DNA of 64,000 nt from Channallabes apus (GCA_030522415.1 CM060121.1:5045976-5109975); one strand, 5' to 3'; counted from the first letter of the stretch, positions 1 through 11,482 are shown. Numbers and translations: made by a program. Notes: generated by a model from the sequence alone, not told the origin.

Positions 1-1174
1 TAAAGGTTATAAAGCCATTTCTAAAGCTTTGGGACTCCAGCGAACCACAGTGAGAGCCATTATCCACAAATGGCAAAAACATGGAACAGTGGTGAACCTT
101 CCCAGGAGTGGCCGGCCGACCAAAATTACCCCAAGAGCGCAGAGACGACTCATCCGAGAGGCCACAAAAGACCCCAGGACAACATCTAAAGAACTGCAGG
201 CCTCACTTGCCTCAATTAAGGTCAGTGTTCACGACTCCACCATAAGAAAGAGACTGGGCAAAAACGGCCTGCATGGCAGATTTCCAATGCGCAAACCATT
301 TAAGCAAAAAGAACATTAAGGCTCGTCTCAATTTTGCTAAAAAACATCTCAATGATTGCCAAGACTTTTGGGAAAATACCTTGTGGAACGACGAGACAAA
401 AGTTTAACTTTTTGGAAGGTGTGTGTCCCGTTACATCTGGCGTAAAAGTAACATAGCATTTCAGAAAAAGAACATCATACCAACAGTAAAATATGGTGGT
501 GGTAGTGTGATGGTCTGGGGTTGTTTTACTGCTTCAGGACCTGGAAGGCTTGCTGTGATAGATGGAACCATGAATTCTACTGTCTACCAAAAAATCCTGA
601 AGGAGAATGTCCGACCATCTGTTCGTCAACTCAAGCTGAAGCGATCTTGGATGCTGCAGCAGGACAATGACCCAAAACACACCAGCAAATCCACCTCTGA
701 ATGGCTGAAGAAAAACAAAATGAAGACTTTGGAGTGGCCTAGTCAAAGTCCTGACCTGAATCCTACTGAGATGTTGTGGCATGAACTTAAAAAGGCGGTT
801 CATGCTAGAAAACCCTCAAATAAAGCTGAATTACAACAATTCTCCAAAGATGAGTGGGCCAAAATTCCTCCAGAGCGCTGTAAAAGACTCGTTGCAAGTT
901 ATCGCAAACGCTTGATTGCAGTTATTGCTGCTAAGGGTGGCCCAACCAGTTATTAGGTTCAGGGGGCAATTACTTTTTCACACAGGGCCATGTAGGTTTG
1001 GATTTTTTTTCTCCCTAAATAATAAAACCCCTCATTTAAAAACTGCATTTTGTGTTTACTTGTGTTATCTTTGACTAATAGTTAAATGTGTTTGATGATC
1101 AGAAACATTTTGTGTGACAAACATGCAAAAGAATAAGAAATCAGGAGGGGGGCAAATAGTTTTTCACACCACTG
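1..1174 (+). mobile_element. Tc1-like DNA transposon, copy A (5' end cut by window)
   Basis: The right terminal inverted repeat ends at 1174 in ...CACCACTG and is followed by TA, the Tc1/mariner target duplication, here within a TA microsatellite. The left repeat lies outside the window. The last ~210 bp match the ends of the copies at 35486-37103 and 59900-61519. As in IR/DR elements, each end carries an outer and an inner copy of a short motif (GTGTGAAAAACTATTTGCC and GTGTGAAAAAGTAATTGCC). Confidence 0.95.
29..956 (+). pseudogene. Tc1 transposase, copy A, broken
   Basis: Transposase of the DD34E Tc1 group, which cuts and pastes the element in the nucleus. The N-terminal paired-like DNA-binding region (TTVRAIIHKW, GRPTKITPRAQRR) is open from the window edge to about 319. 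Compared with the intact copy at 60117-61139, two bases are missing near 290-300, shifting the frame, and a GAA codon near 404-406 has become TAA. The catalytic core then resumes (423-956), with the second Asp in QQDNDPKHTS and the Glu in SPDLNPTEM. With a frameshift plus a stop it cannot make a full protein. The family assignment is certain from the close match to the other two copies. Confidence 0.95.

Positions 1175-1202
<28 letters not shown>
1175..1202. repeat. (TA)n microsatellite
   Basis: A run of TA dinucleotides directly abuts the Tc1 end. The element may have inserted into it, since Tc1 targets TA. Confidence 0.9.
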
Positions 1203-1209
<7 letters not shown>

Positions 1210-1564
1210 TTGAATATTGAATTGAATATTTCACTCAAATAAATTAAGCTTTATAATATATATAATGTCTTTTACACACACATTAACGGAGAGACTGTTT
1301 TATCGAAAAAATTAGCAAGGAGAATCGCTAGTCACACTCACGTGAGCGCATACTAACAGAATAACTGCTGTAAAGTAAAAAAAAAAAAGCAAATGAACCT
1401 GTACTTTACCTTTGAAATCACGACAGAGCAGAGTTTCTGTGTAAGGCAGAGAGTGTGTATCTGTATGTGTGTGGGAAGCTGAGAGGAGGAGGGGGTGAGA
1501 GGGGGACTGTAAAGGCAAGTGTGCATGTGTGATGGTGTGAGTGAAGGAGCACGGTGTCAAATTA

Positions 1565-1621
<57 letters not shown>

Positions 1622-2745
1622 TGTCTCAATTCTTTTCAAAAGTAAAGTGAAACACGAAACACTGATACAAAGAGGGAGATAAAAAAAGGATTTTTAAAAC
1701 AATACAAGTGCGCTGTACGCACGCGCTTACAAACACAAAAAATGTTTTACACACACACACGCGTGGTCACAGTGTTATAGTAAACAGTACACGCGTGCAT
1801 GGATGTTGATTATACCAGTAAAAGACGAGCACTAAGACCCAGCAGGGGAGACAATTACCCAAAATTCCGCAGTGCAAGAGAGAGAAAAACTGTTGGGTCA
1901 GTTGTGATCACGGACAAGAACAACAAGAAGCGCATGCATGATATATGATACTCCAGACAATGCTCGTTTTTCAAGTCACAATTTATTAAAAATCTTTGCT
2001 CGTCTTGCAGAACACTCGTAAACCACGTTACTCGTAATCCGAAGTTCTACTGTATATATACACTGTATATGTGTTAAGGAAACAGAGTGTGGACTTAGGA
2101 AGAGGCATAGTCACAGAGGTGAACTGCTGAAACGAGTTCCAGAATTAGGAAAACAGAAACACAAACCAATTCAGTCTCATAATGGAACTAAAAGGATGAA
2201 ACAATGAAACTAGGACAGAAACCAAAATAGCAGTAGCATGACTATCATACAAAACTAGAACTTAGGAGACCAGCCTGACATCAACTTGAGAGAACAGAAG
2301 CTAAACAACACAGGAACTTATGTTGAACTTAGAGTTCAACATAACAAGAAGCTACACATAAGGAACTAGACAAAACTAGACAGAACAAAGACAAGGAGTT
2401 AAGAAAAAATTATTTCAGGAAACATGTTTTATCAATAAAAAAAAAAAAAAAAAAACATTAGAGTGCCATTGTCTGCATATCTATGATATTTCTTAATTCC
2501 AGCTTCTGGTTCATCCATTCTGGCATTAGTTGAGTGAAAATATTAGCAGAGTGAAAATATGAAGGAAAAAAAGGTTACAGTAAGTGAAGTAATAAATAAA
2601 GTAAAATAAAAATAAAAAAAGACATGAACTAGATATATGATAGACAAATGCAACACCCAACAAAGTCAAATGCAGAAACTGGTAACAATAGATTAGGAGA
2701 AACCAGATTCTCATGTAGAATTTATATAGCAACAATACATCCTGT
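1203..2745. other. Non-coding stretch with simple repeats
   Basis: I see no gene. A block at about 1430-1620 (a CTGTGTAAGGCAGAGAG motif, then GGACTGTAAAGG and a CA run) recurs in reverse orientation at about 42240-42310, so it is a dispersed repeat. The end at about 2020-2054 (ACTCGTAATCCGAAGTTCTA) looks like the terminus of a small DNA transposon, but no left end was identified. Confidence 0.6.
1566..1620. repeat. (CA)n microsatellite
   Basis: About 27 CA units. The apparent minus-strand ORF across it is a poly(Cys-Val) artefact. Confidence 0.95.
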
Positions 2746-2781
2746 GCGCATGGAGTTTGCATGTTCTCCTCGTGCTTGGTG
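2746..2781 (+). mobile_element. SINE, left piece (split by CACTA-like element)
   Basis: The sequence from TGCGCATGGAGTTTGC to the CTTGGTG at 2781 is the middle of the tRNA-headed SINE found intact at 32188-32566. Its continuation GGTTTCCTCCGG resumes at 6100. The tRNA head is missing, so the copy was 5'-truncated before it was split. Confidence 0.85.
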
Positions 2782-3023
2782 CACTCTAAAAAATGCTGGG
2801 TTGTTTTTTCTACCCAAACGCTGGGTTGCCGCTGTTGGGTCATTTTTCTGGGTTATTTACAGAGAGTTGGGTAGTTTTTGTGTAACCCATCTGCTGGGTT
2901 GAAGTTTGCTTGGCTCCTCCCCCAAAGTTCACCGGTGGATTCAGCGGCTGTCACTCAGCTTCGTGTCTCTTGAGCTCCCACACCGCTGACGACGGTTCAT
3001 CCTCCTCGGACATTTAAGGGGAA

Positions 3024-4115
3024 ATGGCGTTAAATACAAGGTCTGTATACACATGTTCACTCACCTAAGTCACATATGACTGAAACATTATTACTATATG
3101 TAACATTTATTACTGTTACCGTGTTAAGGTTACACACAAACTTTCCGGCTGGTCTGAGGTACTGGATGATAATTTAGCTGAGAATAGCTGCTAGCCATAA
3201 ACCCCACCTGTGTATGAAAGAAACGGCTAAGATGTCTGAGCTTTTTAGCTTTCTCTGTAGAATGTTTGCAGGGTTACGAAGATGGTGAAGTGATGAATGA
3301 ACGCTAAACTGTAGTGTTAGCATGACAGAGGCATTTAGTTAGTTTGCTAGCATTAGCAACCACTTTAGAACTTTATTAATCTCACTGCTTGAGACAATAA
3401 AATGCTGGTGTGTTACAAACCACTGACTCTCTCACAAATATACAGACTTGCTAACCCTCCCGTTTTTCACTAGCTAGTAATTTACTCTGCGGTCAAATTT
3501 CTCCTGCGTTTCTCCCGAGTTATAACAATATTTTACACCTTTCCCCCTTTGGCAAGTATGCAAATGTATCACCAGTAATAGCATGTAAGCTAACCAGGTA
3601 GCCCTCTTTAACCAAAGTTAAATTAACTATCAGTCAGCGCGCCAACTACAGGAAAAAGTACCAGAGCTGTACAGATAACTACTAGATGGAAGTATTAATA
3701 TTTTGGTGATAATAATGTACCAGTATGACACCAGCTATGAAATTTTTTCGGTAATTAGCTTAAAATCAATGCAGACTACAATATCAACTAGTCTGACAAA
3801 GAGTTGTATCCTAAAAGCCATGCTTATTCTGCTGTTTTATGTTTGGTAGTAGCTGTCTCCATGTTTTTGTTTCTGGTTACCTATACCCTATCTTAATGGG
3901 CAGCTTTATAATTTTTTAGTATCAATCCTATTTCACACTAAATTAATAGTCTTATTAAGTTTAATCTTTGCTGTTCAACAAAATTTTAACTTTTTCATTT
4001 CTTTCTTTCTAAGGTTGGCACCAACATGGTGGAATACCTCCAGCAGGCTGAAGTGTCGAGGCCGTACCCCTACATCCTGACGTTGGGAGATAATGACCAG
4101 CGCTGCTCTCAGTAA
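3024..4115 (+). pseudogene. Captured gene fragment inside the CACTA-like element
   Basis: A short first exon (ATG at 3024, ending AAG|GTCTGT at 3040) and a second block starting after a pyrimidine tract and AAG at 4013 have good splice signals. Spliced in phase, the frame stops at 4080. Another frame, from the ATG at 4026, runs 29 codons to a stop at 4113-4115 and includes RPYPYILTLGDNDQ. From memory, that motif resembles a large uncharacterised family of fish proteins often found inside repeats; this is recollection, not a search. The function is unknown. An exon of what may be the same family lies at 55979-56257. Confidence 0.45.
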
Positions 4116-4306
4116 TGTTGTAATGTTGCTATGAAATAGCGAGGCCTACCTGAAAAGTCATAGACAGTGTTTGTATGTTAAAATGAGACCAGGGCTGGAT
4201 AGTTTTGTCCTGCAGAAAAGATATCTGAAGTCACAGAGAGATCCTGCTCTGTAGAAGCTGCCTCAGTCTATTTGTGCAATTACTCCATTCTGCCCTTATC
4301 AGTAAT

Positions 4307-5623
4307 CAGAGGTGGAAAGAGTAATACAATTTTGTACTCAAGTACAAGTACTGTTACTTCAGTGAAATTTTACTTAAGTACAAGTAAAGTTACTCTTATA
4401 AAAATCTACTCAAATAAAAGTAAAAAGTAGCTCATTAAAAAATTTACTCAGAGTAAAAGTTACCGAGTTACTTTTTTATTTTAATTTTTTTAACAGTGGG
4501 GGTGATTCTTTTGCTGAATTGTTTTGCCCTTGGGTGTTTCCATGGTCACTCTTATATTAACAGATTATTGTTTGTTTTTAAATGTTTGCTGTGGGTGTCG
4601 ATTGTATATTGATCTGGCTCTGCTTTTTTTTTTTTTTTTGTTAAATATATAAAAAAAAAAACACACACAGCGGGGTGGGATGAGGCATTCTAGCATAGTT
4701 CAAAAAAGATGAGCAGATATAAATCTTAAACTAGTTGTTTTTAACTGAAGGAACACCTTTGCACAATAAAGTGGTCACTTAAATATGGTGTTACATCCCA
4801 AAAGAATGGTTCAGGGTTCTATTTTAAACTGTATGGAAATGGTGGTATATGGCAGAAAGAACTAGATCCAATCATTAACTGATGAAATAATGAGGTTTGT
4901 ATATACTGTACAAACACACACACCAGGAGGAGGATCAGATTCAGGGTGGACCCAGGCCAAAATAACAAACAAAATGGTATTTATATTTAGTAGGTAGATG
5001 ACCTGCAAAAAGAAACAACAACAAAAAAACCCCTGAAACAAAAATACAGGTACCTTCCCGGACTCCCTAAACCAAAAACAGTGAAATTATCTACAAATAT
5101 ATACAAAGACCAACCAAACCAAAGGGACAAAGCAATAATCAAAGTCAATTGGAGGCAAAAAGTCAAAACCGGAATACACAACCAAATCTCAAACGCCAAA
5201 ATCACAACCTCTTTCATCTTTCCCGCGCCTCTCTCCGGGTTCTACTGTACATGGTCGCGCTAGTCGATGACGTCACTCAGGGCGGAAGCGACCGTGTGGA
5301 AGGTCAGGTGATGCCGATGTCAGAAAACCTGGAGTCGAGTCTGGAGCGGCGCGCGACCAGGACATGATACACACACGCGCGGCGCAACGGAGCATTTATA
5401 CAAAGCATAACATTTTCATTATTTTAGCATTTTTATTCATTTATTTTTTACTCAGTAGCGAATATGATTTAAAATGTAGCGAATTACAATACTTCAAACA
5501 AAACGTACTTAAGTAAAAGTAAAATTACAGATTTTTAAAACTACTTTAAAAAGTAGAAATACACAAAAAAGCTACTCAATTACAGTAACGCGAGTAAATG
5601 TAATTCGTTACTTTCCACCTCTG
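4307..5623. mobile_element. Non-autonomous hAT element
   Basis: It starts CAGAGGTGGAAAG and ends CTTTCCACCTCTG, with a perfect 8-bp target duplication TCAGTAAT at 4299-4306 and 5624-5631. The ends are rich in AAGTA/TACTT motifs, as in many fish hAT elements. A GC-rich block at 5216-5390 has no convincing ORF. There is no transposase. It is nested in the CACTA-like element, so it is younger. Confidence 0.9.
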
Positions 5624-6097
5624 TCAGTAATAGTATAGTAATGATGTCACTGTTGATTATCTGTTCTTGTGCTTTTGAAAAATAAATGTTTTTTCTAAGA
5701 GCATTTAATAGGATGTTGTTTATTGCATATATGTATGGTCTTTTGTAATAGACCAGTATATCAAAGTAATTTAACTGTTTAATAGACATGGGTGTTTTTT
5801 TTTACAGATTAACTGTAAAACATGAAAATAATAATAACCTATTTGTGAGGTAGAATTAACCCAACATTCCAGTTAAAATGAACCAACAAACCCCAAACAT
5901 ATGGGTAGAACATTTGACCAATTTATGTGGTAGAATTAACCCAGCATTATAGTTAAATATGTAGCATTTGGATTGAATATTTAACCCATCTTGCTGGGTT
6001 AAATTAACCCAGCATTTAGTTAGTCCTATATTTACCCAGCAGCTGGGTTAAAAACAACCCAGACTGGGTTGTTTTTAACCCAGCATTTTTTAGGGTG

Positions 6098-6347
6098 TGG
6101 GTTTCCTCCGGGTACTCCGGTTTCCTCCCACAGTCCAAAGATATGCAGGTTAGGCTAAATGGCGTTCCTAAATTGCCCGTAGTGTGTGAATGGATGGGTG
6201 AATGTGTGTGTGTGTGCCCTGCGATGGATTGGCACGCTGTCCAGGGTGTACCCTGCCTTGTGCCCGAAAGCCTCCTGGGATAGGCTCCAGGCCCCCCGCG
6301 ACCCTGATCACAGGATAAAGCGGTATAGAAGATGAATGAATGAATGA
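6098..6347 (+). mobile_element. SINE, right piece, with GAAT tail
   Basis: Continues the SINE of 2746-2781 and ends in (GAAT)n. It abuts VH1 at 6350, whose V exon stops there, so insertion or a linked deletion removed that segment's 3' half and RSS. Confidence 0.85.
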
Positions 6348-6349
6348 AC

Positions 6350-6602
6350 ATCCAATCCACTTCATAGATCCTGCAGGTTGTCGGATCCAGTGTAATTGCC
6401 ATCAGTTAATAAATATTCAGACACTTCACAGGTCAGAGTGAGTAACTGGCCAGGGGTTACTGTGAATCTGGGCTTGATCACCTCAACACAGTGAACACCT
6501 GTTAAATAAGTAAAAATAAAAAAATAATAATTTTAGTGATGTAAAAGTAACTAAAATGTATATGGTAAATATAAGTAGGGATATTAGGGATGTGGAGATC
6601 AT
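6350..6602 (-). pseudogene. VH1: truncated VH pseudogene (family III)
   Basis: Minus-strand V exon starting after an AG acceptor at 6499-6500. Framework 1 is readable (CVEVIKPR, TVTPGQLLTLTCEVSEY), followed by CDR1 and a frameshifted framework 2 (GSDNLQDL then a stop). The exon ends at the SINE boundary near 6350, so framework 3, the YYC motif and the RSS are gone. A leader-like ATG lies at 6600-6602, but the leucine-rich leader is degenerate and has no donor. The expected octamer upstream is also decayed. It is most like VH4, VH8 and VH12. Confidence 0.85.
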
Positions 6603-7448
6603 GGTGTGTGTTGAAGCAGAATAAGTTAAAGCTCTTGGTCTTCATTGCTTAAATATATAACAGAGAAGAACAATTGTATAGAAAAACTCCTTATCTGAGG
6701 AGTGAATGCATTCTTTATGAGAAAACCTCACCATCTTTCAAACAGGTCTACAGTAAGTGGTACATTTTACCATTATAAAAATGCAGGTGTTACGTTTAAT
6801 AAAAAAGAGAATTTTATTTTCATTAATTAATAATTATGTTTAGTTTGGGATCTTAAAATGGATAAAATGGATCTTGCCATTTTACTCAGTGACCTAACAC
6901 CACAGAAACATGTTAGCATAAACTACTCTGTCTCTTATGTCTCTATGTCAGTTCTTTGCAACAAATGAAGTGATGAGACTATACAAGCAACCTTACTTTA
7001 TTTCAATTATTCAAGGAAAAAAAATAGACTGTTGTCTAACATCTCTTTATACTGTTTCCAGGAAGAAGCTAAAATTGAACCAATAAAATACACTATAGGA
7101 CATGTTGCCAGTTTTTATTAGAGGTAGACCACAGTTTAATGTTCTTTTAATATTGTGAGTTTTATGTCCTCTAAATTTAATTCATTTAAATTAATTAAAT
7201 GATACACTTAGTGGAAAACTTATAAAGGAGTCTCAGATACTATATTGTGTTATCGTGAATTAAAAAAATGCACTGTTGAATGACTTTTCGCCGCATGATC
7301 AAACTCTGTGATGGATGAGAATGATGTCACTGTTTACAGTTATTTATAGTACAGTATGTACAGTACATCTAAGTAACTTGCAAAGTTACGAGTTATTCAT
7401 TTCAATTGTTAAGAGGTGAATCTTATTTATTAAAGAACATATTTTATT
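6603..7448. other. Non-coding stretch
   Basis: Decayed VH 5' flank up to about 6750, then AT-rich DNA. I recognise no gene or repeat. Confidence 0.5.
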
Positions 7449-10168
7449 GGTTGGTTGATATGATGCAGAGAAGGAAGGTGGATATACTGTGTGTCCAGGA
7501 GACCAGGTGGAAAGGTAGCAAAGCTAGAAGCTTCGGATCAGGGTTCAAGTTGTTTTACAATGGTGTGGATAGGAAAAGAAATGGAGTAGGAGTTATCCTG
7601 AAAGAGGAGTTAGGAATGTTCTAGAGGTGAAGAGAGTATCAGATAGGGTGATGAGTCTGAAGCTGGAAATTGATGGTGTGATGTTCAATGTTGTTAGTGG
7701 TTATACTCCACAGGTAGGATGTGTGTTAGAAGAGAAGGAGAAATTCTGGAGTGAGTTAGATGATGCAGAGCATCCCCAGAGGTGAGAGAGTTGCGATTGG
7801 TGCAGACTTCAATGGACATGTTGGGGAAGGGAACAGAAGGGATGAAAATGTGATGGGCAGGTTTGGTCTTCAGGACAGGAATGTAGAAGGAAAGATGGTG
7901 GTGGACTTTGCAAAGAGGATGGAAATGGCAGTAGTAAATACTTTCTTCCAGAAGAGGCAGGAACATAGGGTGACATATAAGAGCGGAGCAGAAGCACAGG
8001 TGGACTACATCTTGTGTCGATGTTGTAATCTAAAAGAGATCAGTGACTGCAAGGTGTTGGTAGGGGAGAGTGTAGCAAGACAACACAGAATGGTGGTGTG
8101 TAAAATAACCCTGGTGGTGAGGAAGGTGAAGAGGACAAAGGCAGAGCAGAGGACAAAGTGGTGGAAGCTGAGAAAGGAACAATGTTGTGTAGTCTTTAGG
8201 GAGGAGTTGAGACAAGCTATGGGTGGTCAGGAGATGCTTTCAGTTGACTGGACAACTACAGCCAATGTGATCAGGGAGACAGGTAAGAGGGTACTTGTTG
8301 TATCATCAGGTAAGGGAAAAGGGGACAAGGAGACTTGGTGGTGGAATGAGGAAGTCCAGAAGTGTATACAGGGAAAGAGGCTAGCCAAGAAGAAGTGGGA
8401 CACTGAGAGGACTGAAGAGAGTAGACAGGAGTACAGGGCGATGCAGCATAAGATGAAGGTAGGAGTGGCAAAGGCCAAACAAAGAGCATATGAGGACTTG
8501 TATGCTAGGCTGGACAGTAAGGAGGGAGAGGTGGATCTGTACAGGTTGGCGAGGCAAAGAGATAGAAATGGGAAGGATGTGCAGCAGGTTAGAGTGATTA
8601 AAGATAGAGATGGAAATGTACTGACAGATGCCAGGAGGGTGATGGGAAGATGGAAGGAGTACTTTGAGGAGTTGATGAATGAGGAAAACAAAAGAGAACA
8701 AAGAGTAGAAGAGGTGACTGTTGTGGAGTAGGAAGTAGCAAATATTAGTAAAAGTGAGGTGAGAAGGGCGTTGAAGAGGATGAAGAGTGGAAAGGCTGTT
8801 GGTCCTGATGACATAACCTGTGGAGGTATGGAAGTGCTTAGGAGAGGTGGAAGTAGAGTTTCTGACTAGTTTGTTTAACGAGGTCTTGGAGAATGAGAGG
8901 ATTCCAGAGGAATGGAGAAGTGTATTGGTGCTGATTTTTAAGAGCAAGGGAGATGTGCAGAGCTGTGGCAATTACAGAGGTATAAAGCTAATGAGCCATA
9001 CAATGATGCTGTGGGAAAGAGTAGTGGAAGCTAGGTTAAGGGCAGAGGTGAGAATTTGTGAGCAGCAATATGGTTTTATGCCTAGAAAAAGTACATCAGA
9101 TGCAGTATTTGGTTTGAGGATGCTGGTGGAGAAGTACAGAGAAGGTAATAAAGAGTTGCATTGTGTCTTTGTAGATTTAGATAAAGCGTACGACAGGGTG
9201 CACGAGAGAGGAGCTGTGGTGTTGTATGAGGAAGTCTGGAGTGGCAGAGAAGTATGTTCGAGTGGTGCAGGACATGTATGAGAGCTGTAAGACAGTGGTA
9301 AGATGTGCTGTAGGTGTGACAGAAGAGTTCAAGGTGGATCTGGGTCTGCATCAAGGATCGGGTCTAAGCCCCTTTTTGTTTGCTCTAGTGATGGACAGGA
9401 TGACAGATGAAGTTATACAGGAGTCTCCATGGACTATGATGTTTGCAGATGACATTGTGCTTTGTAGCGAGAGCAGGGAACAGGTGGAGGAAATTTTGGA
9501 GAGGTGGAGGTACGCTCTGGAAAGCAGAGGAATGAAGGTTAGCCGCAGCAAGACGGAATACATGTGTGTGAATGAGAGGGACCCAAGAGGAACAGTGAGG
9601 CTACAGGGAGCAGAGGTAAAGAAGGTGCAGGATTTTAAGTACTTAGGGTCAACGGTCGAGAGCAACGGAGAGTGTTCAACGGAGGTGAAGAGACGAGTAC
9701 AAGCAGGTTGGAATGGCTGGAGAAAAGTGTCAGGTGTGTTGTGCGATAAAAGAGTATCAGCGAGAATGAAAGGAAAGGTGTACAGGACAGTGGTGAGACC
9801 AGCAATGCTCTATGGCTTAGAGACAATGGCACTGAAGAAAAGACAGGAGGCAGAGCTAGAGGTACTGTAGCAGAGCTGAAGATGTTGAGGTTCTCTTTGG
9901 AAGTGACAAGGATGGATAGGATCAAGAATGAGTTCACCAGAGGGACAACCCATGTTAGATGTTTTGGAGATAAAGTCAGAGAGGCCAGATTGAGGTGGTT
10001 TGGACATGTTCAGAGCAGAGAGTGTGCATATATCGGTAGAAGGATGCTGAGGTTGGAACTGCCAGGTAGGAGGTCTAGAGGAAGACCAAAGAGGAGTTAT
10101 TTGGTGTGAGAGAAGAGGATGCAGAGGATAGGGTTAGATGGAGGCAGATGATTCACTGTGGCGTCCCC
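7449..10168 (+). pseudogene. LINE endonuclease-reverse transcriptase, decayed
   Basis: The apurinic-type endonuclease is seen in ILCVQETRWKG and IGADFNGHVGEG. The reverse transcriptase is seen in NYRGIKLMSHTM, FVDLDKAYDRV and the catalytic box MMFADDIVLCSE. A C-terminal region follows, with VREARLRWFGHVQ. The frame changes near 7622, 7755, 8815, 9215 and 9870, and GAG to TAG at 8729-8731 adds a stop (followed by EVANISKSEVRRALKRMKSG). Five frame changes and a stop show an old, dead copy. The protein would have nicked target DNA and copied its own RNA there. Confidence 0.9.
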
Positions 10169-10203
10169 TGAAAGGGAACAGCCGAAAGACAAAGAAGAAG
10201 AAG
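7449..10203 (+). mobile_element. 5'-truncated RTE-like LINE
   Basis: A non-LTR retrotransposon with endonuclease followed by reverse transcriptase in one polypeptide and a 3' end CTGTGGCGTCCCCTGAAAGG...CAGCCGAAAGAC then (GAA)n. Similarity starts abruptly at about 7449, as expected for 5'-truncated integration. Clade (RTE-like) is judged from the style of the endonuclease and RT motifs. No clear target duplication was found. Confidence 0.85.
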
Positions 10204-10507
10204 CTCTCTCTTTGGTTTAACAGCAGAGCTTTCTATTAAATACGTGTGCATTTTCTCATTGCAGAAATTCTTTACTTTAAAACCGAGTTTTACTTCAATA
10301 AAAGTGAGCTGCTGCCCTCTATAGGTTCAAAAACATTAACACGTTGTTTCCTTTCCTGCAGATGTGTGTTTAGTACTGAGCTGAATGTGTGTAGTTTCCA
10401 TTAGTGATACCAACATGAACATCCACAACTCCAATTCAACAACCTTAATGAATTAATTGTATATTCACATAAGAAATAGCTTAATCTTCAAGACAAAGAT
10501 GTGAAGA
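10204..10507. other. Flank shared with VH16 region
   Basis: There is no gene. About 10280-10440 (AGTGAGCTGCTGCCCTCTATAGG onward) is similar to 58820-58990, which also lies beside a family I VH segment. This marks an old duplication of VH2 and VH16 with their 3' flanks. Confidence 0.6.
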
Positions 10508-10764
10508 AGAAGAAGAAGATTCAATTATTGTCACATGTACTTTTTACAGCACAGCGAAATTTCTTCTTCGCATATCCCAATTAGGAAACTGGGGTCAGAG
10601 CGCAGTGTCAGCCAGCTTACAGCGCCCCTGGAGCAGATAGGGTTAAGGGCCTTGCTCAAGGGCTCAACAGTGGCAACTTGCCGATGCTGGGGTTCGAACC
10701 CCCGACCTTCCGATCAGTAACCAAGTAACCCACAGCCTTAACCGATTGAGCCACCACTGCCCAC
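10508..10764 (-). mobile_element. tRNA-derived SINE with TTC tail
   Basis: On the minus strand it begins with a tRNA-like head: an A-box-like GGCTCAATCGGTTAAG and a B-box GGTTCGAACCC. It ends in (TTC)n, seen here as the GAA run at 10508. The head is a SINE promoter, not a working tRNA gene. Confidence 0.8.
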
Positions 10765-10889
10765 TGTGGAACATTATGTTAAAAAAAAATTATTATTTGA
10801 AACACAGAGTGGTCTTAGCCCTGGTAGTTAATGTTCATCAGGCATCCCTGGGGACTACTGTACAGAAGACAGATGTAAAAGTACAGAGG

Positions 10890-10927
10890 TGTTTTTGTAC
10901 AGGGCTGAGGGAGTTTGTAGTGCTGTG
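10890..10927 (-). promoter_or_regulatory. RSS of VH2 (22-bp spacer)
   Basis: Read on the minus strand: heptamer CACAGCA directly after the V exon, 22-bp spacer, nonamer ACAAAAACA. The heptamer differs from CACAGTG at the last two positions. RAG1/2 would cut at its border. Confidence 0.75.
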
Positions 10928-11368
10928 TGTCTGGCGCAGTAATACACAGCCGTGTCCTCAGTCTGAAAGTTTTGTCCTCTTAAATAAACTGTGCTGCTGG
11001 ATGTGTCCTGGGTGAAACTGATCTTGCTCTTCATTGTGTCTTTAAGATCAGTGCCACCACCACTACACAGATATCCGAGCCATTCCAGTGCTTTCCCAGC
11101 AGGTTGTCGTATCCAGTGTATACAATAACTCGACTCTGAGATCTTACAAGAGATGGAGAACGATTCTCCAGGTTTCACAACCACAGAGGCTGACTGAGTG
11201 AGCTCCACACCACCAACACCACCTGTTAATAACAATAATATAACAGTAATAGAACATCATCAACTCTCTAAGTCATTTTCATAACCAGGTATTAAGTCTA
11301 ATCTCTTTCATCCAACATGCAGACTTACAGAATGCAGCTGTTAGCAGCAGCAGAAGTGAAGAGAACAT
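10928..11368 (-). CDS. IGHV: VH2: immunoglobulin heavy-chain V segment (family I)
   Basis: Encodes the variable domain of an antibody heavy chain after V(D)J joining. Leader exon 11329-11368 (ATG, hydrophobic MFSSLLLLLTAAF, donor GTAAG); V exon 10928-11222, joined through a split Cys codon. The V domain begins GVGGVELTQSASVVVKPG and has the first Cys in SISCKIS, Trp in WIRQPAGKALEWLG and Cys in DTAVYYCAR, with no stop. It carries two extra cysteines, in CDR1 (SSYCIHW) and CDR2 (GYLCSGG), that could pair. The upstream octamer and downstream RSS are present, although the heptamer is imperfect. Its closest relative here is the VH16 pseudogene. WIRQ...LEW favours IgH over T-cell receptor. Confidence 0.93.
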
Positions 11369-11474
11369 TGTTGTTTTGTATAAAACTGAAGTGAATTAAA
11401 CTGTTCAACTGCTCTCCTCCTCACCACACACACTCACACACAGACCTCCCTAATGTAGCAGACATGAGTGGAGG

Positions 11475-11482
11475 ATTTGCAT
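11475..11482 (-). promoter_or_regulatory. Octamer of the VH2 promoter
   Basis: ATGCAAAT on the minus strand, about 105 bp upstream of the leader ATG. This is the OCT1/OCT2 site of immunoglobulin V promoters and supports B-cell expression. Confidence 0.85.

Larger units (their letters stand above)
2782..6097 (+). mobile_element. CACTA-like DNA transposon inserted in a SINE
   Basis: The left end CACTCTAAAAAATGCTGGG and the reverse complement of the right end, CACCCTAAAAAATGCTGGG, form terminal inverted repeats. The dinucleotide TG is duplicated (2780-2781 and 6098-6099); removing the element and one TG restores the SINE exactly. CACT termini, a 2-bp duplication and many subterminal copies of AACCCAGC fit the CACTA (EnSpm/CMC) group, but no transposase is present, so the superfamily is inferred. 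It carries exon-like sequence (3024-4115) and a nested hAT element (4307-5623). Confidence 0.8.

Noticed and set aside
8227..8971. Long minus-strand ORFs (195-196 codons)
   Set aside because: They are antisense to the LINE reverse transcriptase reading frame and have biased Ser/Leu composition.
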